DNA of 38,472 nt from NCBI GenBank assembly GCA_021154285.1, contig JAJKIV010000163.1, positions 1 through 38,472 on the forward strand, in the 5' to 3' direction. Below the pieces are notes generated by a model. That model was not told where the DNA came from. It saw only the letters and a list, made by a program, of their open reading frames with translations, and searched no databases. The position numbers and the translations under genes are program-made. The stretch comes from Gemmatimonas sp. (GTDB taxonomy: Bacteria > Gemmatimonadota > Gemmatimonadetes > Gemmatimonadales > Gemmatimonadaceae). Positions 17,681 through 24,540 of this stretch are shown here, in pieces (the stretch's first letter is position 1; each line of letters begins with the position of its first letter).

Positions 17681-18253
17681 TTACGCTTGCCCGACCTCGC
17701 GATAACGAAAGCACGTCACGGCGTGGTCGTTCACCATCCCCGTGGCCTGCATGAACGCATAGCAGATCGTCGTGCCGACGAACCGGAAGCCGCGCCGCTT
17801 GAGGTCCTTCGACATCGCGTCCGACTCCGGCGTGCTGACCGGCACGTCGCCTAACGCACGAACCTTGTTCACGCGCGGCGTGCCCTCCACGAACCGCCAG
17901 ATGTACGCGTCGAACGACCCGAATTCTCGTTGGACGTCGACAAACGCTGCCGCGTTCGTCACGGAAGAGTCGATCTTCAAGCGATTACGCACGATCCCGG
18001 CGTCGGCCATCAGCCGCTCGCGCCTCTTCGCCGTATAGCGTGCGACCCGCGCGGGATCGAAATCGTCGAACGCCTTGCGATAGGCGTCCCGTTTCCGGAG
18101 AATCGTCTCCCAACTCAATCCTGCCTGCGCGCCCTCGAGGATCAGAAACTCGAACAGTCTCTGGTCGTCGTGCAGCGGCACGCCCCATTCCGTGTCGTGA
18201 TACGGGATGCTCAGCTCCGACCGTGCCCAGGTGCAGCGTGAGACGTTAGGCAT
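17681..18253 (-). CDS. tag: DNA-3-methyladenine glycosylase I
   Basis: 190 residues from ATG 18253. It excises 3-methyladenine from alkylated DNA. The zinc site is complete: Cys7 in RCTW, His19 in YHDTEWG, and the late His/Cys pair in NDHAVTCF. The helix-hairpin-helix part AGLSWETILRKRDAYRKAF and the base-binding YHDTEWGVP motif are intact. The start codon overlaps the creatininase stop, as ATGCCTAACG holds both ATG and TAA, so translation is coupled. Co-transcription with the creatininase, DinB and hypothetical genes upstream is likely. A long palindrome follows the stop. Confidence 0.95.
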   Translation of the reverse strand: MPNVSRCTWARSELSIPYHDTEWGVPLHDDQRLFEFLILEGAQAGLSWETILRKRDAYRKAFDDFDPARVARYTAKRRERLMADAGIVRNRLKIDSSVTNAAAFVDVQREFGSFDAYIWRFVEGTPRVNKVRALGDVPVSTPESDAMSKDLKRRGFRFVGTTICYAFMQATGMVNDHAVTCFRYREVGQA

Positions 18254-19010
18254 AGAGGTGTTCCGGGTCCGCGGCCGCGAGCTCCACGTAGAAACCGGCG
18301 AGGCGGTCCGCCACGGCGTCGAAGTAGCGGGCGCCCTTCTCGGGCGTCGCCGCGTGCGGATTCCCGGTGCCCGTGTCGTCCGTGACCTTCGTCCACCGGC
18401 GCGGTGCCCAGGCCCAGCCATCGCGCAGGCCGGCGACGACAAAACGGCGCGCGCGTCCGTCGCCCGCATCGGAGAGCGGCAGCACGAGCTCCGGATTCAG
18501 GTGCTGCACGAGGCTCGTCTCCATCTCACCAGCATGATCGCCCGGTTCGTTGAAGAACTGCCGCGCATCGATGCAGGTGTACCAGTTCACGGTGCAGACG
18601 AACATCCGGACGTTCGGCTGCAACTCGCGGATCATCAGGCGGAAGTCGTTCCCGCCATGGCCGTTCAGGATCACGAGCTTGCGCACGCGGTGCGCGTCGA
18701 GCACCGACGCCACGTCCCCGAGCACCGCCGCCTGCGTGGACGGGTTCATGTTCATGCAGAACGGGATGTCGAGCTGTCCGGTGTTCACGCCGAACGGGAT
18801 GCAGGGCAACGCCAGCACACGGGCGCCACGCTCCCACGCACGTCTCGCGGATTCCGCCGCGATCGCCTCCGTCTCGATGACGTCGGTGCCGTAGGGGAGG
18901 TGGTAGTTGTGGGCTTCGGTAGCGCCCCAGGGGAGGATCGCGACCTCGTACTGCGTGTCGCGAACCGCCTTCCAGTTCGTCTCAGCGAGGATGTATGGGC
19001 GTCCGGCCAT
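18246..19010 (-). CDS. creatininase family protein
   Basis: 254 residues. It matches the creatininase/mycofactocin-MftE fold of metal-dependent amidohydrolases: the metal-site motif GATEAHNYHLPYGTD gives Glu32, His34 and Asp43; NGHGGN supplies the next His; and DHAGEMETS contains the late Glu. The N-terminus is ILAETNWKAVRDTQYEVAILPWG. Relatives hydrolyse cyclic amides or formamides (creatinine, FAPy, MftC peptide), so the substrate cannot be named. The ATG overlaps the DinB gene end by 29 bases and the stop overlaps tag. Confidence 0.92.
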   Translation of the reverse strand: MAGRPYILAETNWKAVRDTQYEVAILPWGATEAHNYHLPYGTDVIETEAIAAESARRAWERGARVLALPCIPFGVNTGQLDIPFCMNMNPSTQAAVLGDVASVLDAHRVRKLVILNGHGGNDFRLMIRELQPNVRMFVCTVNWYTCIDARQFFNEPGDHAGEMETSLVQHLNPELVLPLSDAGDGRARRFVVAGLRDGWAWAPRRWTKVTDDTGTGNPHAATPEKGARYFDAVADRLAGFYVELAAADPEHLYA

Positions 19011-19566
19011 GGAAGTCCGCGGTGAGTCGCGGATGCCCGTCGACCATCTCGTAGAACCGTACGCGATCGGGCTGGTCCGCTTTTGCCAGCAAGATGATCT
19101 GCCCGGTGTGCATCGAGAAGTGCTCGACGACGTGATAGATCGCCTCGAGCACGCTCACGTCGTTCGCCTGGATGGCTCGACGCGTCTGGAGATCGGCCGC
19201 CGTCAGCGATGCGAGCACGCGGTCGACATCCGAGATCGTCTGCTCCAACCGGTCGATCAGCATCGTGATCGATACGGGCGTGCGCTGGTCGAACTCCGAC
19301 TGACGGTCTCGCACATCGCGCGCGCCGCCGACCCCGCTCACGATCCACTGCCGAGCGTTGCCGGCGAGATGGAGCATCAGGTTCCCGATGCTGTTCGATG
19401 CTTCGTTAGGCCGCGCCCAGACGACCCGCTCGTCGAGTACGGAGACCGCCAGGCGGATCTTCGTGAGGTACTCCCGCAGGTAGCGACGCGAGAGTGCGAT
19501 CATCGCCGTGCCTGCGTCGCGATCGGCCCCCAGCGTGGTGACGGAAGGAACGGAAGGATTCGTCAT
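18982..19566 (-). CDS. DinB-fold protein (DUF1572-like)
   Basis: 194 residues from ATG 19566. DinB four-helix bundle: the first metal ligand is in NSIGNLMLHLAGNARQWI, and the second pair is in EAIYHVVEHFSMHTGQIILL, giving the typical His...HxxxH-type triad, with TTAADLQTRRAI-like linker sequence between. DinB-fold enzymes include thiol-dependent transferases and isomerases; many are uncharacterised. The ATG overlaps the upstream gene stop (ATGA), and the 3' end overlaps the creatininase start by 29 bases. It is one of five DinB-fold genes in this window. Confidence 0.88.
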   Translation of the reverse strand: MTNPSVPSVTTLGADRDAGTAMIALSRRYLREYLTKIRLAVSVLDERVVWARPNEASNSIGNLMLHLAGNARQWIVSGVGGARDVRDRQSEFDQRTPVSITMLIDRLEQTISDVDRVLASLTAADLQTRRAIQANDVSVLEAIYHVVEHFSMHTGQIILLAKADQPDRVRFYEMVDGHPRLTADFHGRTPIHPR

Positions 19567-20132
19567 GGCGCCGCGATGTCGGCCGGTTCGTCCACGAGAC
19601 GAAGGAAGCGCGCTACGAAGCTGCCGAGCGCCGCCCAGCCGTCGGGGGCGTCGCCGAACCACCGGTAGCGCGTCTCGTTCAACTCCTCGCCGAACGTCAG
19701 CTCGTAGACGGTCGCATCGAGTGGCGCTTCGGGCTGGTGCGGACAGCACGTCAGCGTCGCCGACGAGACGCGCTCCAGCATTGCGCCGACCGTGACCGGA
19801 TCCACGTCTACCCTAATCGATTGCAGCGAGGGCGCCTGGAAGCCCGTGAGCTCCACTCCGACTGCCGTCGCGCGGGCGCCGGTGCCGATCGTGATCTCGC
19901 GACTCAGGCTCGCGGTGGCGAGGTCCAGTGCGCGATTCCAGATCGTCCGGATGACGTAGAGCTCGCCCGTCGCGGTGCAGCGAATATCGCGGGCGACCGG
20001 ATCGTCGAACGTGGGGATGGTGAGGAGGAGGGCGAGACGCCGGCCGTAGCCGTTTTCGCCTGGGCGCCCGTCGCGGAGTTGCTGGATCGCGACGTCGAAG
20101 GCCGAGCGCCGGAGGTGAGCAGGGAAACGCAT
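19563..20132 (-). CDS. hypothetical protein, first gene of the creatininase/tag operon
   Basis: 189 residues from ATG 20132 (a TTG at 20162 would add ten). It has no signal peptide or membrane helix. It begins MRFPAHLRRSAFDVAIQQLR and is beta-rich (GYGRRLALLLTIPTFDD, EITIGTGARATAVGVELTGF). It has a CC pair in ATLTCCPHQPEAPLD and ends with TRYRWFGDAPDGWAALGSFV. I do not recognise the family. The stop overlaps the DinB start by 4 bases, so the four genes from 20132 down to 17681 are coupled. Confidence 0.6.
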   Translation of the reverse strand: MRFPAHLRRSAFDVAIQQLRDGRPGENGYGRRLALLLTIPTFDDPVARDIRCTATGELYVIRTIWNRALDLATASLSREITIGTGARATAVGVELTGFQAPSLQSIRVDVDPVTVGAMLERVSSATLTCCPHQPEAPLDATVYELTFGEELNETRYRWFGDAPDGWAALGSFVARFLRLVDEPADIAAP

Positions 20133-20171
20133 TCGACACTGCACACGAAAGGGTGCCGCCAAATCTGGCGC

Positions 20172-20352
20172 GGGAACCGGGAATATGAAATGGGCGACGG
20201 GCGACTGCTGGGAACTGGGAACCGAGGCCCTCTACCGCCGGCGATTCCTCGAGTCGCTGCCGCTCGCTCGAATCACGCGCCTTTTCGTCGCCTACCGCCT
20301 GCCGCCTGCCGCCAGTCGCCAGTCGCCAGTCGCCAGTCGCCAGTGACCAGTT
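20172..20352. repeat. dispersed heptamer-based repeat, copy 2
   Basis: It contains GGGCGAC units, two CTGGGAA units followed by CCGAGGCCCTCTACCG (nearly identical to 4337-4366), a shortened GCGATTCCTCG...CGCTCGAATCACGCGCC core (20241-20282) and five GCCAGTC-type units in tandem (20311-20345). The right end abuts the exbD stop (20351-20353), just as copy 1 abuts the stop at 4476. Confidence 0.75.
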
Positions 20353-20743
20353 ACTTCAATCCCACGCCCACCACGCCCGCGCCCTTCGCGATGTCGATCG
20401 CGGTCACGACCTCTTGGTACCGCACACCAGGGGCGGCGCGGACGATCAGCGTCTTCTCCGGACGCCCGTCATAGATCGCTCGCAATTGACCCGCGAGCTG
20501 GGCGCCTGCGACGACGCGGGAGTTGATCGCGTACATGGCACCAGGCCGCACCTCGAGCACGATCGACGGCGTGTTCGGACCCAGCAGCGGCGTCGGGTCG
20601 GGAAGCTGCGCCGTGATGACCTTCTGCTGCGTCAGCGACAGGTACATGAAGATGATCAACAGCACCAGCAGCACATCAAGAAACGGCGTGACGTTCGGCT
20701 CGGCCTGCATTCCACCGTGCACCGCAGTTCGCGATAGACGCAT
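20351..20743 (-). CDS. ExbD/TolR-type biopolymer transport protein
   Basis: 130 residues. A short cytosolic N-terminus is followed by a single membrane helix with the essential Asp23 in NVTPFLDVLLVLLIIFM (17-33), and a periplasmic domain ending VVTAIDIAKGAGVVGVGLK. ExbD/TolR proteins work with an ExbB/TolQ proton channel to energise outer-membrane import or envelope constriction. No exbB, tolQ or tonB is in this window, so it is an orphan here. GGGAG lies before the ATG. The stop is directly abutted by the repeat at 20172-20352. Confidence 0.93.
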   Translation of the reverse strand: MRLSRTAVHGGMQAEPNVTPFLDVLLVLLIIFMYLSLTQQKVITAQLPDPTPLLGPNTPSIVLEVRPGAMYAINSRVVAGAQLAGQLRAIYDGRPEKTLIVRAAPGVRYQEVVTAIDIAKGAGVVGVGLK

Positions 20744-20780
20744 CGCTCACGCTCCCGATGAATTTGCTCCACGGTAGCGG

Positions 20781-20865
20781 TCCCGCATGACGTCCCCGTT
20801 GCGGGAGCATTGCAGGAGAATGAACGACGCGTTAGGTGACCGTTGAGCGCGTTGCCAGGCTCAAC
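20781..20865. promoter_or_regulatory. two small inverted repeats between exbD and the 20947 gene
   Basis: TCCCGCA/TGCGGGA (20781-20787, 20800-20806) and GTTGAGC/GCTCAAC (20842-20848, 20859-20865) lie in the divergent spacer 20744-20946. Either could be a leader hairpin or operator. No convincing -35/-10 pair was seen. Confidence 0.3.
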
Positions 20866-20946
20866 CGGAACGCTCGGCGCGACAGTTGCGAACGTGTACA
20901 GTGCCCACCCCCACCCCACTGCCACACTTGCCCAGCGGAGGCACTG

Positions 20947-21309
20947 ATGGCCGACGATCGGCAGACGACCGCCGAAATACCCGCACAGAACACACCGACG
21001 TCTGTCGCGACACTCGGCCCCGACTGGGAGACCGAGGACGCGTACTGGCAGAGCGCCTACCCCGAGCGCTCGTACGCACGCGCCGACAGAAGCTACGAGT
21101 ACTACCGAGCCGCGTACCGCTACGGCACCGAGCGCGCGACGCAGTGGCAAGGTCGCGAATGGGACGATGCGGAGCGAGAACTCAGCGACTCCTGGCCCGC
21201 GATCAGCGATGTCGCCTCACCCATGTGGGACGAGATCAAGGAAGCCGTACGCGACGCATGGGATCGCATCCGCGGCAAATCTGAAGACGACCGAACTCAC
21301 ATTCGATAA
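20947..21309 (+). CDS. small acidic hypothetical protein, rich in Tyr and Trp
   Basis: 120 residues from ATG 20947, preceded by GGAGG at a good distance. The longer frame reaching back to 20836 is less likely. The sequence is polar and aromatic (AYWQSAYPERSYARADRSYE, YYRAAYRYGTERATQW) with a C-terminal amphipathic helix (MWDEIKEAVRDAWDRIRG). It has no signal peptide, membrane segment or catalytic motif. Similar short proteins are often annotated as hypothetical and associated with stress, but I cannot assign a role. It is transcribed divergently from exbD. Confidence 0.65.
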   Translation: MADDRQTTAEIPAQNTPTSVATLGPDWETEDAYWQSAYPERSYARADRSYEYYRAAYRYGTERATQWQGREWDDAERELSDSWPAISDVASPMWDEIKEAVRDAWDRIRGKSEDDRTHIR

Positions 21310-21324
21310 AGCGAGGCGAGACGC

Positions 21325-21642
21325 TCAGCGCTCGCGAATGAAGATCGCCTGTGCGCCCGCGAAGTCGAGAATCAGCATGTCACCGGCGCCGAGGGTGAAG
21401 CGCGTGGACATCATGTGCGAGGCCGCCGGATTGTCGGTCTCGAGCAGATCACCAGTCGTGCGATAGACGAGCGGCACCACGAGCTCGCGGCCGTCCACCG
21501 ACAGGATGTAGCGCAGATGACCGCCACGCTGGAACTCCATGCGCACCCCTGGACCGAAGTCGAGCGACGGATCGCTCCTCAGGAGTCGCCAATGGCCGAG
21601 TAGCCAGAGCGGGGCAGGGTCGTCGAACGCGGGCTGAGTCAC
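21325..21642 (-). CDS. small hypothetical protein, beta-rich
   Basis: 105 residues from a probable GTG at 21642. The frame is open further upstream to 21873, but that extension is arginine/proline-rich, overlaps the next plus-strand gene and looks non-coding. The product has WLLGHWRLLRSDPSLDFGPG, then beta-rich HLRYILSVDGRELVVPLVYR and ends DMLILDFAGAQAIFIRER. The WLLGHW start and alternating strands resemble small lipocalin-like or calycin proteins, but this is weak. Convergent with the gene at 20947. Confidence 0.55.
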   Translation of the reverse strand: MTQPAFDDPAPLWLLGHWRLLRSDPSLDFGPGVRMEFQRGGHLRYILSVDGRELVVPLVYRTTGDLLETDNPAASHMMSTRFTLGAGDMLILDFAGAQAIFIRER

Positions 21643-21688
21643 GCCGGGTCGAGGAGGAGAGTGGCGGACAGAAAGCGAGCAGAGTGGG

Positions 21689-21704
21689 TGCCACTCGAGT
21701 GGCA
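21689..21704. promoter_or_regulatory. 16-bp perfect palindrome in a divergent spacer
   Basis: TGCCACTCGAGTGGCA is a perfect 16-bp palindrome midway between the GTG at 21642 and the ATG at 21820, a position expected for an operator shared by two divergent genes. If the minus-strand gene really starts further upstream, the palindrome would be coding. Confidence 0.4.
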
Positions 21705-21819
21705 AGCGCGTCGGCGCCAAGATGTTTTCGAGAGACTGGCTCGTCCAGCGCTCGTCGCGGCTGCGCGGGTGGCAGACAAGTTGCCCGAGGTTCCGTAAAC
21801 TCGGTAGCGGGAGCGTGCA

Positions 21820-22404
21820 ATGGCTGAGGTTCTGGTGGAATTCGATGCGGTGTTTCGAGGTCCCGACGGGCATCGTTACGCCCCGAAGGCATGCGCTCGC
21901 GTCGCAGAAGACGGGCTATGGGAAGGGTGGCTCGAGTTCAGCGATCTCGACACTGGAGACGTATTTCGGAGCGGACGGGAAACGACGCAGCCCTCTCGCG
22001 CCGACACGATGTATTGGGCGACCGGGCTCACACGGGTCTACCTGGAAGGCGCGCTCGCACGTGCGCTGGTGCCGGTGCGACGCGCCGAACCCGCACACGT
22101 CGACGTAGAGCCGGCCTTCGATCGGCCAGCACCGCCGTTCGCTCCGATCGAGGTCGCCGGGCCCCGTGCCGTGCTGGACCCGTTCGAGGTGTACGCGCAG
22201 GGAGAGCGAGTCCTTCGACAAGAGCTCTCGGCTCTCGATCTCGATCACCTGCACGCTATCGTGCGGGCCTACGGGCTTCGTGGTGGCGTTGGTGGCGACT
22301 CAGTCGTCCCCGCCGTCGTCGCCGAGTATATCGTCGCCGAGATCCGCTCGCGCCAGGCCGAGGTCAATGTCGACTCGTTAGGCATCACCGAAGACGTGCA
22401 ATAA
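21820..22404 (+). CDS. hypothetical protein with C-terminal helical domain
   Basis: 194 residues. The N-terminal half is beta-rich (MAEVLVEFDAVFRGPDGHRY, LWEGWLEFSDLDTGDVFRSG), followed by a proline-rich linker and a helical C-terminus (ERVLRQELSALDLDHLHAIV...YIVAEIRSR), where the LDLDHLHAIVRAYGL piece looks like a small SAP/Rho_N-type helical fold. GGGAG precedes the ATG. I do not recognise the family. The end overlaps the convergent marR gene by 20 bases. Confidence 0.65.
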   Translation: MAEVLVEFDAVFRGPDGHRYAPKACARVAEDGLWEGWLEFSDLDTGDVFRSGRETTQPSRADTMYWATGLTRVYLEGALARALVPVRRAEPAHVDVEPAFDRPAPPFAPIEVAGPRAVLDPFEVYAQGERVLRQELSALDLDHLHAIVRAYGLRGGVGGDSVVPAVVAEYIVAEIRSRQAEVNVDSLGITEDVQ

Positions 22405-22843
22405 CCTCGTCGAGGATCGCGAGCGCGCGGGCCAAATCCGCGCGCTCGTCTGACGCGAGTGCGCGGACCTCCTCGGTCAGCGCCGCCACGCGACGCGCTC
22501 GCCCTCGAGACAGCAGGGCGCGTCCCTTCGACGTCGCGCGGATGCGGGTGAGCCGCTTGTCCTCCGGGTCGGCTTCACGCGTGACGAGGCCCGCGTCCTC
22601 CAGCGCAGAGACGAGACGCGTCATTGTCGGCGGCCGCACCTGCTCCGCGTTCGCCAGCTCGCCCAGCGTGAGCGGCCCGCCGAACACGATGACCGAGAGC
22701 GCGGAAAGCCGTGGCGCGCTCAGGCCGGACGTCGCGTCCTCGCGCCGCAACCGACGCAGCAGATGAATTGCCGCCGAATGCAGGCGATCCGCGATCACCT
22801 CGGCGTCATCTTGGCTCTTGCGCGCGGATTCGGAATCTCGCAT
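22385..22843 (-). CDS. MarR-family transcriptional regulator
   Basis: 152 residues from ATG 22843. Winged-helix MarR core: LSAPRLSALSVIVFGGPLTL, then GELANAEQVRPPTMTRLVSA as the recognition HTH, and ALEDAGLVTREADPEDKRLT as the wing with the DxRxxxx motif (here DPEDKRLTRIRATSKG). Such dimers usually repress their own and neighbouring genes and release DNA on binding phenolic or oxidant ligands. The frame remains open to 23248, but that extension would cross the palindrome and the divergent VOC gene, so it is rejected. It is divergent from the VOC gene at 22928. Confidence 0.92.
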   Translation of the reverse strand: MRDSESARKSQDDAEVIADRLHSAAIHLLRRLRREDATSGLSAPRLSALSVIVFGGPLTLGELANAEQVRPPTMTRLVSALEDAGLVTREADPEDKRLTRIRATSKGRALLSRGRARRVAALTEEVRALASDERADLARALAILDEVIARLR

Positions 22844-22844
22844 A

Positions 22845-22865
22845 ATCGTTAGCACAGCTAACGAT
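22845..22865. promoter_or_regulatory. probable MarR operator
   Basis: ATCGTTAGC (22845-22853), spacer ACA, GCTAACGAT (22857-22865) form a perfect 9-bp dyad beginning one base before the marR start codon, in the spacer to the VOC gene. Length, symmetry and location are typical for autoregulation by a MarR dimer that would control both divergent genes. Confidence 0.75.
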
Positions 22866-22927
22866 ATTGCCGCGCCGGCGATGCCGCCAGGCCTTCGCCT
22901 CCCTGCCTTCTTTCTCCGGAGTCGATC

Positions 22928-23320
22928 ATGACCGCGAGTGTGACGGACCAGGTAGCGCTCGATCGCATCGGGCAGATTGCCATCAATGTCAAGGATCTGG
23001 CGCGCGCGGTGCGCTTCTACCGCGACACGCTGGGCATGCGGTTTCTCTTCGAGGTTCCGAACCTCGCGTTCTTCGACTGCGGCGGTGTGCGCCTCATGCT
23101 CAGCCCACCCGAGACGCCGGAGTTCGACCACCCGGGCTCGATCCTGTACTACAAGGTAGCGGACATTAACGCGACGTTCGCCGCGCTCAAGGGTCGCGAC
23201 GTCGCCTTCATTGACGAGCCGCACCTCATCGCGCGGATGCCCGACCACGACCTGTGGATGGTGTTCCTCCGCGATTCCGAGGGGAACACCCTCGGCCTCA
23301 TGAGCGAAGTGCGGCGTTAG
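22928..23320 (+). CDS. VOC (glyoxalase/bleomycin-resistance) family protein
   Basis: 130 residues with one vicinal-oxygen-chelate domain of two beta-alpha-beta-beta-beta units: IGQIAINVKDLARAVRFYRD, TLGMRFLFEVPNLAFFDCGG, then ILYYKVADINATFAALKGRD, DLWMVFLRDSEGNTLGLMSE. The final Glu (DSEGN) is a usual metal ligand. The typical first His is replaced (GQIAINV), so metal binding may differ. The substrate is unknown; divergence from marR suggests detoxification or antibiotic/electrophile response. CCGGAG precedes the ATG. The stop codon TAG lies in a CGTTAGG motif. Confidence 0.9.
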   Translation: MTASVTDQVALDRIGQIAINVKDLARAVRFYRDTLGMRFLFEVPNLAFFDCGGVRLMLSPPETPEFDHPGSILYYKVADINATFAALKGRDVAFIDEPHLIARMPDHDLWMVFLRDSEGNTLGLMSEVRR

Positions 23321-23333
23321 GCTAAGAGGGTCG

Positions 23334-23969
23334 CTAGGTCCGGTACGCGACGAGCACGCCGTCGCGTACCGGAACGATGGACGCGATCCAGTCGCTGGAT
23401 TCCATGATGCGGCGTGTGACCGCGCGCACGCCCTGGGTGTCGGGCGACTGGTCCGCGTCGTCGAGAATGCGGCCGCTCCAGAGCAGATTGTCGATGATCA
23501 GGACGCCGCCACGGCGCAGCTTCGGCAGAATCACATCGATCGAAGCCGGATAGTCGCGCTTGTTGATGTCGTTGAAGATGAGATCGAACGGGCCGTCGGT
23601 CGCCCGGAGGGTTTCGACCGCCTCGGCGACGTGGTACCTAACGAGGGCCGAGTAGCCGAGCTGCTCGAGGTGTTTCCGAGCGCGATTGGACAGGTCGGTG
23701 TCCCACACAACGTGATGGACTTCGCCGCCGCCGTTCTCGCGCACCGCGCGCGCGAACCACGCGGTGGAATACCCGTAACCGGATCCGAGCTCGAAGACCC
23801 TTCGCGCGCCGATCATCCGCGCGACGAGATAGCACAGCTGTCCCGACGCAGGCCCGATGATCGGGAAGTTGGTCGATTCGGCGACTCGCTCCATGTCCCG
23901 CAACTCAGCGGGGCGTTCAGGAACGAGATTGTCGAGATAGGTGGCGATTGCTGGGTCTAAGAGGTTCAT
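23334..23969 (-). CDS. O-methyltransferase (class I SAM-dependent, family 3)
   Basis: 211 residues. It has the caffeoyl-CoA OMT-like layout: N-terminal LDNLVPERPAELRDMERVAE, SAM motif I FELGSGYGYSTAWFARAV, HHVVWDTDLSNRARKHLEQL (the acidic residue after motif I), motif with FDLIFNDINKRDYPASIDVI, and LRRGGVLIIDNLLWSGRILD. The metal ligands usually supplied by two Asp and an Asn are plausible in FNDINKRD and IDNLLW. The acceptor is unknown. It is followed upstream (on its 5' side) by the repeat at 23974-24098, so it probably has its own promoter. Confidence 0.92.
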   Translation of the reverse strand: MNLLDPAIATYLDNLVPERPAELRDMERVAESTNFPIIGPASGQLCYLVARMIGARRVFELGSGYGYSTAWFARAVRENGGGEVHHVVWDTDLSNRARKHLEQLGYSALVRYHVAEAVETLRATDGPFDLIFNDINKRDYPASIDVILPKLRRGGVLIIDNLLWSGRILDDADQSPDTQGVRAVTRRIMESSDWIASIVPVRDGVLVAYRT

Positions 23970-23973
23970 CGGA

Positions 23974-24098
23974 CACTGGTAATTGGTTGCTGGTATTGGT
24001 AATTGGTTATTCGAACCCGCGGGATGCTCATCGTTGCGCGAGGAGCTTTCCGGGGGTTCTGATTACCTGTAACCCATCCCAGTAACCAATTACCAGTG
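23974..24098. repeat. heptamer-type element with 15-bp terminal inverted repeats
   Basis: CACTGGTAATTGGTT (23974-23988) and its exact complement (24084-24098) bracket a 125-bp stretch. The left side holds successive near-7-bp units (TGGTAAT, TGGTTGC, TGGTAT, TGGTAAT, TGGTTAT). It lies just past the stop of the 24108-24515 gene. The ends resemble, at the ACTGG...TGG level, those of 4319-4478, although the sequence is otherwise different. Confidence 0.75.
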
Positions 24099-24107
24099 CG
24101 TTGCGCC

Positions 24108-24515
24108 TTACCAAAGCTCTACCCCCGGTTGTCCCGCGTAAGCCATCCCTTCGAGAATGCCGCCACCCTGGACATCCCACGCCTGGCGGCGCGGGTCGGG
24201 TGACACAGCGATCGAGGAGCCGTCGCTGAACGCGAGCGTCAGTGTGCCGGTGCGCGTAACCGTCACGCTCCGAACGCCGAGCCCTACGAGCGCGAGACAT
24301 GGTGCGAGGCGCTCGGTGTCCGCCGGGTCGATGCGGCGGACCGCGCCGCTGGCGAGATGCGCGAGGAACGGCGCGGCAAGACGAACGTCGGCCGAGCCGT
24401 CGAGCGACCACGTCTGAATCCGTATCGAAGACCGGTCGATCACGAGCTGCGTGACGCGATGATCGAGCAGCACCCAATGGTGCTCGTCGTCGGACTCGAT
24501 CAGCTGGGCATTCAC
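24108..24515 (-). CDS. DUF6188-like small protein
   Basis: 135 residues from GTG 24515. Pattern: WVLLDHRVTQLVIDRSSIRI then TWSLDGSADVRLAAPFL, followed by a second beta-rich half TGTLTLAFSDGSSIAVSPD ending AWDVQGGGILEGMAYAGQPG. This 'IxxL.ID..' plus 'L.F.dG..i.v.pd..yEaW.v.G' pattern resembles DUF6188 immunity-like or regulatory proteins. Function is unknown. It lies 25 bases downstream of the L,D-transpeptidase gene (same strand) and may be co-transcribed. Confidence 0.65.
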   Translation of the reverse strand: MNAQLIESDDEHHWVLLDHRVTQLVIDRSSIRIQTWSLDGSADVRLAAPFLAHLASGAVRRIDPADTERLAPCLALVGLGVRSVTVTRTGTLTLAFSDGSSIAVSPDPRRQAWDVQGGGILEGMAYAGQPGVELW

Positions 24516-24540
24516 GCGTGCTGCGCCTCGGGCCGCTGGG

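Noticed and set aside
20311-20345. Tandem GCCAGTC units as a CRISPR array
   Set aside because: Units are 7 bp with no spacers; this is a short tandem repeat, and no cas gene is present.
22844-23248. Upstream extension of the marR gene
   Set aside because: The frame is open, but it would cross the operator-like palindrome and be antisense to the well-supported VOC gene; no MarR domain needs it.
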